In this document: positions 47,566 through 60,375 of the stretch, piece after piece
Position numbering within the stretch: the first letter of the stretch is position 1
How the letters are laid out: each line of letters starts with the position of its first letter
Assembly (NCBI GenBank): GCA_963277665.1
Contig: OY728159.1
Location: 1,022,335,343 to 1,022,399,342 of the forward strand
DNA from: Viscum album
Lineage: Eukaryota > Streptophyta > Magnoliopsida > Santalales > Viscaceae
Direction of reading: 5' to 3'
DNA: 64,000 bases
Notes under the pieces: model-generated
Databases searched by the model: none
Told to the model about the DNA's origin: nothing
What the model saw: the letters and a program-made list of their open reading frames with translations, nothing else
Position numbers and translations under genes: made by a program

Positions 47566-50428
47566 TGAATTTTCCCAGTTTTATTTTTATAAAATTTTTG
47601 GGAAAATTATGAGACCATGACCTTAGATAGTGTGATATTCCGAGGCCAAGTGTTCCTGGAATGGTAAATAAAAAAATGTTATTTTTAAATAAAACATGTG
47701 AGTAGTTTTGTTTAAAACATTTAATAACTCATAAATGGGATCACAGATCACAAATATGAGGACACCGCTGCGTTTAGGATGGTGGGTTTACACTAGGCAT
47801 GCATTAATGTTAGTCAGTGTGAGCCTTGATTGTGAAATCCTAAAAATGAAATAATAATAAATAAAATAATTAAATGAAATTATACTATTTTCGAATTCCT
47901 TATAACTCATTAATAGTGAATCAGATTGAAAATACCAGACTACTATTGAGCTTGTAAGTGCGTGTTTTTCTTAGGCAAATCCTAGCATTTGAAGGCACAT
48001 TCCAACATGGTAAAACAGTTTTTGGGATGTGACCATAAATAAAATAATAAAATAAATATTATTTTATATCCTTTAACTCATAAATGACATCTCAGATTGG
48101 AAATCCAAGAGTTATGTTGATCTCATGAGGGGTTTCTTTCCTTAGGTGGAGCATAACCTTGACCAGAGAGGGTCGAGGGAATACTTTATTTTTCGGGCAT
48201 TATAAGAAAAACTAAAATAATCTTAAGAATTTTATTTTATTTGAGAATTTTTTTCTGCAACGTAGTGAAGATAAAACCGTTTTATTTCCTAAATGACACT
48301 GCATAATGACGTAGTGACTCGACATAACAGATATGTTGAAACATAATTCCTCCATTATGTAGATTAATAGTGATAGGGGATCAGGGTGATCTTGGAGTTT
48401 TCTCTGAATCACTCGAGGAAATTAATTGGCGAACGATGATTGGTGAAGAATGTCGAATGATGACTGATCAATGGGTGATTTTAGATCACATGTTGGTGGA
48501 TTGAAAAATTCATGATTCATCCTTCATCAGTGATCAATCCAAATCCAGGTAGGGGTTTATTTCTATGGGTTTAAATTTTCTCCGTTATCCCTTTCTAACC
48601 AAAGAACATTGGTCAATTCACTAACAAATTGACCAGTGGTTCGATCACGATTTTGAATGAGGGGAGTAATAAGAAGTTGGATCCACGTGTTTTAGCCTTC
48701 ATTAAAAACCTAATAAGGATGAATCACAATGACATGAATGAAGGTCATGGTCCATCCTTCGTGTGTTTCTTCTGCATCCTTCTACATCGACCTTTTCTTC
48801 TATTCTTTGTGACGTGAAGAAAACTATGGTCTAAGCAGGCTAGTAGCGGTGGATAAATAAGGGGATGAGGTCAAGGGAGGAATCTACATCGGGTGAACGA
48901 CCGTCGGCATGGGAGATGGTAGTGGCTGAGGGAGATCCATGACTAGGTGGGGCGCGACTGCCACGCGGGCCGTGGTGGCGACGAAAGGCCATGGCTAGAA
49001 GGGCCATGATGGTAACAGAAGGCCCCTACCGACTGAGCCAGCCATGTGACATGGAGAAAATGTAGCACCTTCTATGTTTGGGTTGAACCAGACTAGCCTA
49101 CTGGTGTGGGCTGAGTTAGAGGGGGAAACGATCCACTGGGCGTCCTGACTTGATAGAAACTGGCCTGCTAGCATGGGTTAGGCTGGAGGAAGTGTATTGG
49201 GCCACTAGGAGACCCAATAGGCTAGACCCCTTCCCCAATGAGCGAGGTCTACCAGGTATAATTGGCCTAGTAGGACCGGGCTGGCCCTGAAATGACCGAT
49301 CCCTTTTAACTAAAAGTCTATAACTATCAAACTGCATGTCAGATTGATGATCCGTCTGTGGTGTTCAGACCCCCGTGACAAGACAATCCTTTTGAAATAC
49401 TCCATGTGAGTTTTCATGGGAGATGAGACATTGCTGATGGATTTTGTATAGATTCTCCTGGAATCAAGCACGCTTGGAGAAGGAATCCAGAAGATGAGTT
49501 TACCTTAGTGGACCAGCAGATTCGCAAACTATAGTGGACCAATAGAAGAGAGGACTTTAGTGGCCCAACAGGCAAGCAGACCTCGGTGACGTAGCAGATA
49601 TGCATTCCTCAATGGCCCAACATATTAGAGGACCTCATTGGCCTAATATATGATCATACCTCAGTGGACTGGCATATGAGTGTACCATAGTGATCCAGTA
49701 GGTTCATGTTAAGAGCCGGTCTAGGTGATCTGACATCCCTAAGCACTCTTCAGGGATGAGTGCTTTAGCATTACAAGGTGTTAAAAATTACAATTGATAT
49801 TATGGATTTATATAATTTAGTTTATACTTGTGTGATCTGACTCTAGTGACTCTATTAACAATACTTATTAGAGGATACACATCATGTACCAATTTGGTAC
49901 TCTACTTTTTGTATTTCTTTGTAATATAACTTTGTGGTTTGGGGACCCAAATAAGTAATGCTTTACTCACCCCTACATGAGATTCACCCACACATGTCAT
50001 GTTATGTAACGATAATTGATGCATTAATAAGTTCCATGGTAGACTGGGGCCATGTGTTGCTTAGAGTGACTCGAAAGATGATATGTGCTTCTGCAACATT
50101 AGACACATGTTTATGTCCATACCCTTTAGGTAGGGTTTTCTACATAGTTGTTTTGGAGAATTGTACTTTTAATTTTCTATTTCAGTTAGTCTTGTATTCT
50201 GGCCCAATCTACCTTTAGTTTTCTACTGTCATAACTTGTATTGGATAACTTAGTATTTTTAACTTTTAATGTATGTGGATTGGAGTATTGTGCATGTGTA
50301 CATGTACATAAGAAAATGCCTCCAATCTCTTTGGGATATGCCTAATTGGTTCTAGTTTCGAACTCCTGGCCTCTGGGAGGAATGCATGGGGTAGTCATGG
50401 CATGGACCTCAGGTAATGGTTCGTTACA
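47566..50428 (+). mobile_element. 3' LTR of the nested plus-strand gypsy element
   Basis: It partners with 41020-43948 and ends ggtaatggttcgttaca, whose last bases correspond to gggtcatgata of the 5' copy. The purine-rich gttgggaaaacgaaaggaa just before the start (47547-47565) is the probable polypurine tract. The GC-rich central section (48850-49320) gives open frames without domains. A clean target-site duplication was not seen, but LTR E sequence continues on both sides. Confidence 0.8.
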
Positions 50429-53009
50429 CCTTTTATCCAACGTTTAATAACAATTCTTTTTTAAAATCATTGTTCTGGGTGATTTCTTCTTTGATTTACT
50501 TATATATTATGGTTTGGTGTTTTTGGTTATTATACATTGATCATGGTTCCATAAAGTCAATAATTTTAATAATTATATAAATATCATATATATTCATTAT
50601 ATATTTATTTAGAGTCATCCATACATGTATATAAGGATAAATTAATTAAATTTGTTCATGGATATGGAAGGTCGTATGTACATTGGAAGGCTGATTTCAT
50701 TTTTTCATGGATGAAATGAAATAATGTTAAACAATATTTCATTTTTAATGAAATAATATTTTATCTAATATTATATATATATATTAAATTAATCCTTTTT
50801 TACCTTATAAGTGAAATAAAAATAAAAAATGAAACACATCGCTTTGTGGTGGTTATAGTCTGCACACACACATGAGTGAAGTAGTCGTTTTACAAAGAAT
50901 TGAAATGTAATAAGATAGATATGATATTATAATTATAGAGGTAAAATTATTTCCTAATTATTATTTATATAAACATTAAACCAATCAAAATTATAATCCC
51001 TAAAATATGGTGATGGTAAATAAATTCTATCGCTATATGGAGAGAGTAAGTCGTATGTATGCACAAGCGATGCATTCACATCCCATTTGATATAAAGAGG
51101 GTGAATAAATGTGGTTCCATAATCATAATAATATTAAAGTATATTTATTATACAAAATTAATTATTTTATAATGAATTCAATAGATTTATATGAGGTTAA
51201 AAAATAAATAAAAAGAATTTTATCAGTTAAGGCATTTACATTTCCTTTGAAAGAACTCCATCATATCTCTCCTCAAGGTTCATAAAGATGGTATTTTGGG
51301 AATACCATAACCTATATGATGTTTATCATGATTCTTATGAGTTATTTTATTGTAATGATATGCTTGAGATATAATTCTAAAATTTTGATAACAATTTTGG
51401 GGAGAAGGTTCCATTTTATAATTATAGTGATGAGAGTCATTAGAATTTCTTAAAATTTTATAACATAATTAATTATCAAAAATGATAAAATACAACCAAA
51501 TGGATAGGGATTATATTAAAATATATAATTCACTTAAAATAACATGAACTAATAAAATTTTAATAGGTTTGTGTGGTTTTTAAACACTATATTTTAGTTT
51601 AAGAGCTTAGTTAACCCATTTTAACATTTACCAATGTAACAACCTTTTCATTATTAAGTGGTAGTAATTTTACATATAAGGAGAAAATTGGATGATAAAA
51701 TAACAATGGATAAATGTTTTTATAATATACTATCCTTATTGTCCTCTTATTTGATTTAAATATTAAAAATATTTTAATAACATATTTTGTTTAATAAAAA
51801 TCATTATTGTGAATTTGGGAACTACTCAATTAATTTGAATAAGAAAAAACATTTAAAAGGATGGAATCTAAATATAAACCTTAAAAATACTAATATTTCA
51901 TATTAATATATAAAATTCTTATACCACTATATTTAATTAAAATTATATTACTTTTTATATATTTAACAATAATTTACTATATTTTTTATTAATTGAATAA
52001 ATACTACATCAGTGTTGCATACAAATTTAAGGTAATTATATAATTGATAAGAGTTATATAAAAAATATTCATCATGAAAATAATTTTATTATACTCAAAA
52101 TAGAAATTTATATTCATCCGTAACATGATTTTCTCTCTATTTGGACACTTTATAAAAATTTAAAACATCGAGAGTGACACTTTGTAACTTTCTTGGATTT
52201 AAATATTATATATTTCATTTTCATAGAAAAGTGTCAATTAAAAATTTAAATTTATAGATTAAGGTTATAGTGGTTGAATTACCTTCTTCTAATTCTAATT
52301 ATGATGTAAAAGTATGTCCTAATCAATTAATTTTTACATAGATTTATCTAATTTACCATTATCATTGTGATAAAGTTTTCCACAAATACTATTCACATTA
52401 ACAAAAAGGGACCTATTTTCCAAATTTGAAAATACTAATAAAAAATATATAATCAATTTTATCAAATTAAATTTCTAAAAAGAGAATAAATTAATATTAA
52501 TATAAGCACCCAACTCGAGATGAATAATTATTTTTAGAAAAAATGCATTTTAAGCATAAAACATTGTTCATTATTTTCTCATGCCTAGAATGTTTTAAAT
52601 GAATAATAAAAGGTTTGATTAAAAATTAAAAATTAATATATATATATATATATACATATTTAATTTCATTCACCAATTGTTAATAATATAATTTACTAAG
52701 ATAAAAATATGTTGTTGGCATAAAAATAGTTTATCAGAAAATATTTCTTTTACATTTTAATGATTTTTATTTTGGTATTTCTAAATAATTTATACCCAAA
52801 TAATTAATATATAAATTTTGTAACCATAAATGTTTCATAATTTATATTTCCATATTCATACCATTCAACCCAATGGTCAGGTGATAAATATCAAAGAATA
52901 GTATTTTAATAATATCTCATGGTTCGTTTATGCTCAGTGTTGTATGAAATAAATACAATTGAAGAAATAAAATTTATTTAAAAAAGTCATTAAATATTAG
53001 TGTTTTACA
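50429..53009 (-). mobile_element. Tekay-type gypsy LTR E, proximal part
   Basis: On the minus strand it starts TGTAAAACACTAAT at 53009, closely matching TGTGACACCCTAAT of LTR B. It carries the worn TATA site near 51411-51426, two module copies (50845-50868 or 50655-50681, and 51031-51070) and the early-LTR text shared with LTR H. It is interrupted at 50428 by the nested gypsy element and resumes at 41019. Confidence 0.75.
52636..52654. repeat. (AT)n microsatellite in LTR E
   Basis: An uninterrupted AT run of about 19 bases. Confidence 0.9.
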
Positions 53010-54616
53010 TTAAAAACCTATTAAAATAATTTCTACCTAAAAATAATTTACTCTTATAAAAAATACGGATATATTTGTTTAATTATATCCTTAGGTTCTA
53101 ATACAGCTTCTCCAAATTTGTGATTTCCTCTAAATAAGCATCACCACATGGGTATTATTGTTTTGTAACAAATTATCTCTATGATACAAAATTTATATCA
53201 TTTTTTAACGACAAAAAATATCATGTTATTGTTTTATGATAGATAATTTTAGTACATGTGATGGATTATGAATGTAATACTCATGAGAGATACATTGAAT
53301 ACATCATGAACATAAGACAGGTTTTGTGGGAGAACCAAATGACAAGATATCATCACTACTCAATCAAGAATCTAAAAAGTGAAAACATACCTATGGATCG
53401 ACATTCCATTATTTCAACATCTCTTGACCTTTTTCCCAAGATAAATTCATAGAAAAACCTTCTCACTAATATGATATTCCATGTCACATTATTGAATTTT
53501 TTTTTGATAAAGGTGAGAATTATGGATCTTGGATAAAAGAAGAAAGAGCTAAAATAGACTATATGTTAGACAATAATTATTTTGTTTTAAAAAATTGGTA
53601 TAAGGTTATACAAAATAACATTGTAAGAATAAAAATTAACCTCATGCACTCCCTTTTTTTGAAAGCACATCCACAATGATATTACATCAGGGATTGTTAG
53701 CATGAAATTTATTTAAACCTTATACTGCACTAATATTCCATTCAATGGTATTAACATTATCTATCATTTAATCAAAAATATGAAGTCAAAATAGATTTAT
53801 TAATGTAATTGTGTCCTAGCATTTTGGAGTTCTACACTTAATTTTTTACAGCGATTCATAAGGATCTATCATATTTCATGTATAAATGATATTGTTGTAC
53901 AAAAACCCAACTAGAGGAGATATTGATCTCAAGAACCTTTGAAATCCATAGAAAAATAACACAACATATCCACTAAGGTTTTAATTGTTCTATCAAACAG
54001 AATATAATTATGAGAATGATATGAAGAAAAAAAAACAGAACACTTTCTGTAGAGCTTGCTGAAGACATCAAAACAAATTTGTGGTAAACCTTAGATCCCA
54101 ATTAGATTCAATAGAATGTAGTACTCTATAAAACCTAGACACATCCTGAATATAAATTATGGAATGTTTATCTAGAGAAAAATAATCATCAATAGAATTT
54201 ATGTGTACTTACTTTATACAATTATTGAATATTAACCATATATCGTTATTCCCTATAGATGTTTTTCGGAGGCTAATAAAAAAAATCCATGGTGATGTTT
54301 TCCCATTTACATTATCGTACTGGAAATGGTTATAACATACTATTAGAATTTTCTCTTATAGCCTTAACTTTCTGACATACCAACAGTCGAGATTCATACA
54401 CTGGACTATATCTATTCATTCTATCCCACAAGATATAATATTTCATATCTTTATACATATTTTTACTTTTAAGATGAATGGATAATGATGAAATGTGATC
54501 CTTATCAAATAGTTTATTTTCAAAATTGGGTATTGATAGACCACATACACAATTCCTAAACCTCATCATTCTATTATAATAAATATTAATTTTTGTAACA
54601 TTTATCACCTTCTTCT
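53010..54616 (-). pseudogene. Gypsy integrase-chromodomain remnant next to LTR E
   Basis: On the minus strand, 54330-54608 carries the integrase zinc-binding region: DHISSLSIH, then MYKDMKYYILWDRM, then RLLVCQKVK. The first His of the H-H-C-C set is present (DHISS...IH), while the first Cys of CLVCQ reads L. The integrase core follows in text that matches 61150-61350. The C-terminal region (53258-53452) parallels the DVFHVSLLRKY and VSPRYIGPF section of the 60.6-kb copy, then a chromodomain-like end (53090-53200) precedes LTR E. RT, protease and gag are missing because a CACTA end begins at 54617. Nucleotide identity to the 60-63 kb element is easy to see, so both belong to one lineage. Confidence 0.75.
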
Positions 54617-55000
54617 CACTATAAAAAGGGAATTAGAATTGGTGTTTTCATGGACTGGAGGTAGCATAAAACACCTCCTAATAATATAGTGGTGGTTATT
54701 AAAACTGCCATGTATTTCATGATTTCTATTAATTTAGTAGTGGTTTCTTTAATTTAGAGGTAGTTTTTTTATTTTTCATTTATGGATAATTTAGCGGGAT
54801 TTTTTTTGTTTATTTAGCGGTATTGTTTTTATAAAAACTAAATTGAGGGGTTTATATAAAAAGAAACTAACCACCATTGAACATATTAGAGGTGGTTAAG
54901 CATCATCAACTCTAAACATATTTTAATTAATATACATTGAAGTGGATACTAAAACCCCCACTAAATCTGATTAAAAAAAATATATTTAATAATATATATA
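54617..55000 (+). mobile_element. CACTA (En/Spm) transposon terminus with subterminal repeats
   Basis: The sequence starts CACTATAAAAAGGG, a CACTA-type terminal inverted repeat. Within 350 bases come many short motifs of a TAGWGGTGGTT type and their inverse: tagtggtggtta (about 54690), tagtagtggttt (54736), tagaggtagttt (54756), tagcgggattt, aaccaccattga, tagaggtggttaa (54889) and aaacccccactaaat (54952). Dense subterminal repeats in both orientations are the transposase-binding hallmark of this superfamily. The element interrupts gypsy integrase. No transposase and no opposite terminus were found, so its right border is unknown. Confidence 0.65.
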
Positions 55001-55630
55001 TATATAAACAGTAGAATGAAATAAAAAAAACCTGAAGGTATGATAAAACCATAGAACATATGTCACACATCCGTAGTCATATACACAAACATTTGTTGTC
55101 ATCCTAAGCAATATCTTAACAACTTAGTCATCTATTAACCAATACATATGTCATCACAGTACACATATAAAATTTTCCCAACAAAAACGCGTGCCTAATA
55201 TACATCCATATCACGAAATCCACTTCATATTTATACCTCCACATCATCTCATCAACTAAAACTGACCACAACATCTCATCAACTATAACAAAAAAGGGAA
55301 AAAACTAGACAAAATAAATTATAATTAGAGTTGAATAATTGATAAAATTTTAACATACTATAGAAAATAATAACCATCATGACTACCTTTTGAATAATAT
55401 TATGGATCAGAAGAGTAATGAACCATCCTAATATCAAAATATTCCACCTACAATAAAAACCATTACATTTAAGAAATGAAATGGGAAAGGGAAAATACAA
55501 GTAATATATTCAAAATGTTGTACATAATTTCTTTTATTTTATTAATGAAGAAGAATACATTTTAACATAAAACAAATAATATATACTGAAAAAATCTTTG
55601 ATAACATAAACCTCCCTATTTAAGATATGA
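55001..55630. other. Unassigned AT-rich sequence after the CACTA end
   Basis: It probably belongs to the interior of the truncated CACTA element. I see short repeats such as acatctcatcaacta (about 55243 and 55271) but no coding motif. Open frames at 55279-55500 and 55616-55840 lack domains. Confidence 0.35.
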
Positions 55631-55639
55631 TTCAACACT

Positions 55640-56532
55640 TGAATCTGAAAAGTGGTAAGTAAATATTCTAATAAATTCCTTAATCAACGTGAAATGTGTT
55701 TGGAATTTAATTAAAAAACACGTTTTAAAGAAATTGATATCAAAACAAGCACTATATTTAAAAAATGACTCAATAGTGGTTATCCTAGGATTCAATGCCA
55801 ATATGAATCTATTTTCTATGGTTCTGACCTTTCCATGCATGTGTTAGTGTTTTTAAACACTAAAAATGTGTTTACATCTATCTCAAGAAAACCATAATTT
55901 GGAATGATGTTCCATCAGTTCTTATATTTCAAAATTAAAAATATTACCCCCTAATTTCAATTCAATCTGACATTGTTTTCAATGTTTTGACCCTTTGACA
56001 CTTGATTTTAAAGGATTTTGTACATTTAAGAAGTGTTTACCGAGTAATTTTCTCCACACCACACGACATATTAATGTTTATACTTGAATAAATGTCTAAA
56101 ATAAATTAGGATGGTTTCCTCATTATGTCACAACTATCTAGGATCATTTTCAAGGGTTTTGACATTTCTATGCATGTTTAACTGTTTTAAACTACTAAAA
56201 ATGTGTTTATGACCATCCCAAGAATATCATAATTTAGAATGATGTGCCTTTAATTCCCACATATCAATATAAAATCTATATACATTTCCTCTCATTTCAA
56301 TGAAATTTGTATTCATTTCCTTAGCATCGACCCCCCAACATATGTTTTAAAGGAATTTGTAACTTAAAGAAGTGTTTACCATGTAATTATAACCACACCA
56401 CAAGTCCGATTGATGTATTTTCAATGAATTTATGTTAAAAATACCTCACATGTTGTTTTAATATGATTTAACATCAATATGAGGTTTTTCTACCATTTTT
56501 ATAGATCTATAGAAATTTCAGTGTTTTAAATA
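55640..56532. repeat. Tandem repeat, period about 335 bp, nearly three copies
   Basis: The word ctaaaaatgtgttta occurs at 55860 and 56195, and the whole unit follows in order: agaa-atcataattt-gaatgatgt, aatttgtacattt-aagaagtgtttacc-tgtaatt and the ccacaccaca block. The preceding gacctttccatgcatgt segment recurs near 56160 and, weakly, near 56500. Copies differ at many sites, so this is an old local amplification. It lies exactly between the CACTA fragment and the end of LTR H. Confidence 0.75.
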
Positions 56533-58148
56533 TAACGACCCATACTTTACATACATTGTTAATACTTCAAAATTGAAGCACACTTATTACAACATATAAC
56601 AAAACCATTAAAGGACCGTATAGGTATAGTGTCTTTAGAAACTGGGAAACATAAACAAATGGTTCATAAAGCATCTATATTGTCTCCCATTTATTTCATC
56701 ATATCTATAGTACCTTTTGGCATATCTTACTTAATAACATTTTTCCTGACCTGGGGAAAGAAAAAATAAAAAAGGGTGAGCTTAAATTCTCAGTAAGGGT
56801 AAACAAAAGAAATATCAATCACATCATATTCATAAGAGCATAACATTTTGGAAATCTTACCATTCAAAAGAGATCATAATTTCATACCATGGCATAAATC
56901 ATGGTAGTGAAATGTAATCACAATAATCATAAATTAAAACATGAAGCTTTATGGCATACACATATAATCATAGAGAATAATTTCTTATTAGTCAAGACTC
57001 ATTTCTAAGACTATCATAGTGGACAAAGTCCATTTTTGAAACCAGTTCATTCCTCGTTTCAGTCATGTTTCACTGAACCGGTTTAACCTGCCGTTCCAGC
57101 CATGTCTATCTCGTGAGATATAAAATCATTACCCAATGCATTGGTGGTATATATAGGCCCCACCCATCTCATAATGATACCATTTTTATGTGTGCCACAA
57201 AATCATAAACCACACATCATAGCATAACCCATGTAATAAAAATGGGATTCTTAAACATCGTGACATCATAAAAAAATTCATATAGGATAAAAATAATTCC
57301 ATCACAACATAATAAAATTAATGTAATAATATGGATAGAAACAGAACCCATTATTATCATATATGGAAAATAATTTTGATAAAACACTTGAACTCCATTC
57401 TTGAGGAAAATATGATTTCTACTTCAAAAACACTTTTCCATTCTTAACATGTCATACAATTATAAACTAAAAGAAGTTGATTGAAAAAAAACTTGAAAAC
57501 TTGTAAAGGAAGCTTCTTGGAAATAATTTTTTAAAAATCCATTCATTCCTTATAAGTTAATAAAAACATTCTTCTCATACTTTTGTCGGAAAAGTCAAAA
57601 AGTACCTCGTATGAAAAACGACAAAACATTCCTTTCATATATTTTACTGAAAACTCACCAAATGGGAAAAATTGGATTTAATCAATTATAGGAGGATATA
57701 AATAATATTAAATATTGAGGAAACACGGATGTGGATGATAAATATTCCCCAGTAAATTCTGAAGTATAAACAATCTCTGATAAAAGTGAGATTTGTTGGA
57801 TTTTCCCTTACCATAGGTCCGATTTGCTTCGTAAGTGTCAGAACCTCCTGTATAATGATTTAAATAATTTTATTGACTTATTCTAGAATCATACTTATTT
57901 TTATGATATCATATATTGTCATATTCTTAGCTTCTTATTAGTAATATTTCATTACTAATTGTTATTCGGGTGTTTATTACTTTTTGTTCTTATGCATGTT
58001 TTGTCGAATAAATTCTTATTCTTCTTTTTGGGTTATAGATACCTCATTTCCATAATTTTATTAGTGTAATATATATCATATTCATTCATTCAATTCATTC
58101 ATATAATCATTATGCAATGAAGATCATGTAGAACGAGTCGCATCACAT

Positions 58149-58365
58149 CGTGGAGACGGTATTCCGTACGTACGCACGAGAAATGATATCGTTCCCATGA
58201 TCGTGAAATTGTATTGGAGTGTATGTATACTATTTCAGAATCAATATAACTTTAAAATAGTCATATATATTCATTATTTACACCATTATAACCATCCAAG
58301 TAAGGTGGTGGTGGAAAATAGATTACACCACGGCGTGGAGATGGTATTACGTATGTACGCACACG
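58149..58365 (-). promoter_or_regulatory. Tandem pair of TACGTACG modules in LTR H
   Basis: cgtggagacggtattccgta followed by cgtacgcacg (58149-58178) and cgtggagatggtattacgta followed by tgtacgcaca (58334-58363) are about 185 bases apart. Both are preceded by a cayca-cg box and followed by cgagaaatgat or cgcgatgat. These are the best preserved copies of the module and keep several CpG pairs. Confidence 0.55.
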
Positions 58366-58704
58366 CGATGATTTCGTTTTCCGTAGGATGGATATATGGT
58401 GAAATTGGGTTGTTTCATACTTATAATAACATATCAGTATATTAGTGATACTGATGTTATTACTTAATAATGAAACAACTAAATAATAAGAAGTGGAAGA
58501 AGAAATAAAGTTGAATGAATCGGTAACAGACATTACCTCTTCTTTGAAGCGCCTCTTTGAGACCTCATTTTAGGGCACTAAAATTGATCTTTGAAGAATA
58601 CCAGGACCTCTAGGATGTTTCTAGGGAAGTGGAGAAGAGAATTTGTCAGGGGTTAGCCGAGCTTGATGGCTCAAAGTGGTGTGACAAAGAGAGGGAGGAG
58701 ATGC

Positions 58705-58716
58705 CCTTTTATAAGG
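58705..58716 (-). promoter_or_regulatory. TATA box of LTR H
   Basis: On the minus strand ccttataaaagg follows cctctcctcc and precedes gcatctcctccctc, the same order as in the other LTRs. Pol II transcription of the chromovirus would begin about 25-30 bases further, near 58675. Confidence 0.65.
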
Positions 58717-60337
58717 GAGGAGAGGGGAACCTTTGGAAAAACTAAAAATATTATTTTAATATAAAGTCATATTCAGTTTTTAACAGCTCCAAATTGATTT
58801 ATTTAGAATATAAGGCGGGGATGGGTCGAAATACTCTCATCCAATAGAATTTAGATAATTTTAGGGTTCTATTTTAACCTTATCATTTAGATTTAACTTT
58901 AAGATAGATAATTTTACTTTTACCGTGTCTTTTGTGTTATTACAGTATAAGGTTAATAAACTTACTATAAAAAGCCATAAGAACCCCAATTTGTTTATTA
59001 TTAATATATATAACCTTATCTAAGTCATTTTACCGAACCTTAGATTTTTAGGAAGAAAATAACAATTAATAATATAATATTTGTTTTAAAAACTATTTTA
59101 TTTCAATTTTGACACTATTTAGTAATTGATTTTTGTGAAAATCATAACAGAATTATTAGTTCGAAAAAAGATAATTAAATCAATAATAACATGTCATATT
59201 AACATAGAAAATAATTGTAATTCATAAAAAGTCTCAAATTACAATAATTTGGGTATTTATAACATCAATTATGTCAATATTTCATTAATATGATAATTAC
59301 TATATCATCATTGTGTCATAAATAAACAAAATTATTTAATATATAAAAATTACAAATAAAATATCATTACGTAGGAAATATTTTTATAATTATAATGAAT
59401 ATTTATAGTCGAATTTATCTATTGTATAACCTTATATTAAAAATGATTTATTTATTAAACATTGATTTTAACTATTTTAACCATTCTTTAAATAAATTAA
59501 TAATAAATGTCCTAATCTAATCCAAGTGGGCCTAAATGGCCATATTTTATTCCTAAGGTTGTTTTTGGTCGAATTAAACATATACAATAGAATTAGGACA
59601 TGTTTTAGGGTAATAATAATATTATTTTTACCCTTAATTACCATATTTACTTTTAACCGTGGTAAAAAAAAGAAAAAATTTACTATTCACCAAAAATTAT
59701 TTTCATCTCATTGAACCACATTTTACTTACTTACATCAACCATGTCTCTCGGATTTTTGAAATTCCATTCATAGAAGTGGTAAAATTAAGTTTTATGTAA
59801 ATTTTCAAATTCTTCTGTGGGTAAAAGACGGTCAAAAGTTCAATAAAATTTTTATATATCTAAAATTATTATAAAATGACTCCAATGAATTTCATTGATC
59901 TTATATAGGTATTATATATCAATTTTGACCTAAAATAAATTTAAATAAAATAAATAATTATTTAAATAAAAAGTCGGTTTTTAAATAGTAACCCAGTGTT
60001 TTCACTATTCATCAAAAATTGAAAGTTTCCAAAAAAATACCAAAATTTCACCCTAGGCTAATTTAGATATTTCGAATCCAAAAATGAAGTCTATTTTGAA
60101 AAATAAAATTTAAAAAATTTCAAAAAGTGGTTATTAATATTCATAATGGCTAGTTTTAATAATATTTTAATACCATATCGTTGTTTAGTGAAACTCGGTA
60201 CTGTGTACGACGCAAGCTATCAAGGAAGGTCACGATTACGTGTAAAGAAAGCCAAGATAGTATTGTGTGTAGTGAAATATTCCTTTGATGATTTATATAA
60301 AAAAAAATATTTCATATAAAAGTCTCGGGTGTTACAT

Positions 60338-60350
60338 TCTACCCCCCTTA
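60338..60350 (-). other. Polypurine tract of the minus-strand Tekay element
   Basis: Read on the minus strand, taaggggggtaga lies one base before TGTAACACCC. The text upstream in element orientation (aatttcgatggcgaaatt) is the well-known end of Tekay/Del internal regions. Confidence 0.9.
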
Positions 60351-60375
60351 AAATGAATTTCGCCATCGAAATTCG

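Larger units (their letters stand above)
56533..60336 (-). mobile_element. 3' LTR (LTR H) of the minus-strand Tekay chromovirus
   Basis: On the minus strand it starts TGTAACACCCGAGAC directly after the polypurine tract and ends agtatgggtcgttata, giving 3.8 kb. It carries the TATA box near 58710, an agaggtaatgtctgttacc block near 58550, two GC-rich TACGTACG modules and the nggccccaccc and ctatcatag-type repeats near 57000-57170. It is the least eroded LTR of the family here. The partner 5' LTR lies beyond the right edge, behind the CACTA insertion. Open frames within it (58197-58533, 59526-59714) have no domain. Confidence 0.85.

Noticed and set aside
41020..50428. A clean 5-bp target-site duplication around the nested gypsy element
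   Set aside because: The bases next to the two LTR ends (tgtaa and ccttt regions) do not match; erosion or border error prevents a claim.
53258..53452. Plus-strand 64-residue open frame
   Set aside because: It is the antisense shadow of a minus-strand integrase tail that matches 60532-60801.
56533..60336. Open frames at 58197-58533 and 59526-59714 as small genes
   Set aside because: They lie in LTR H, on either strand, without domains, and are not preserved in sister LTRs.
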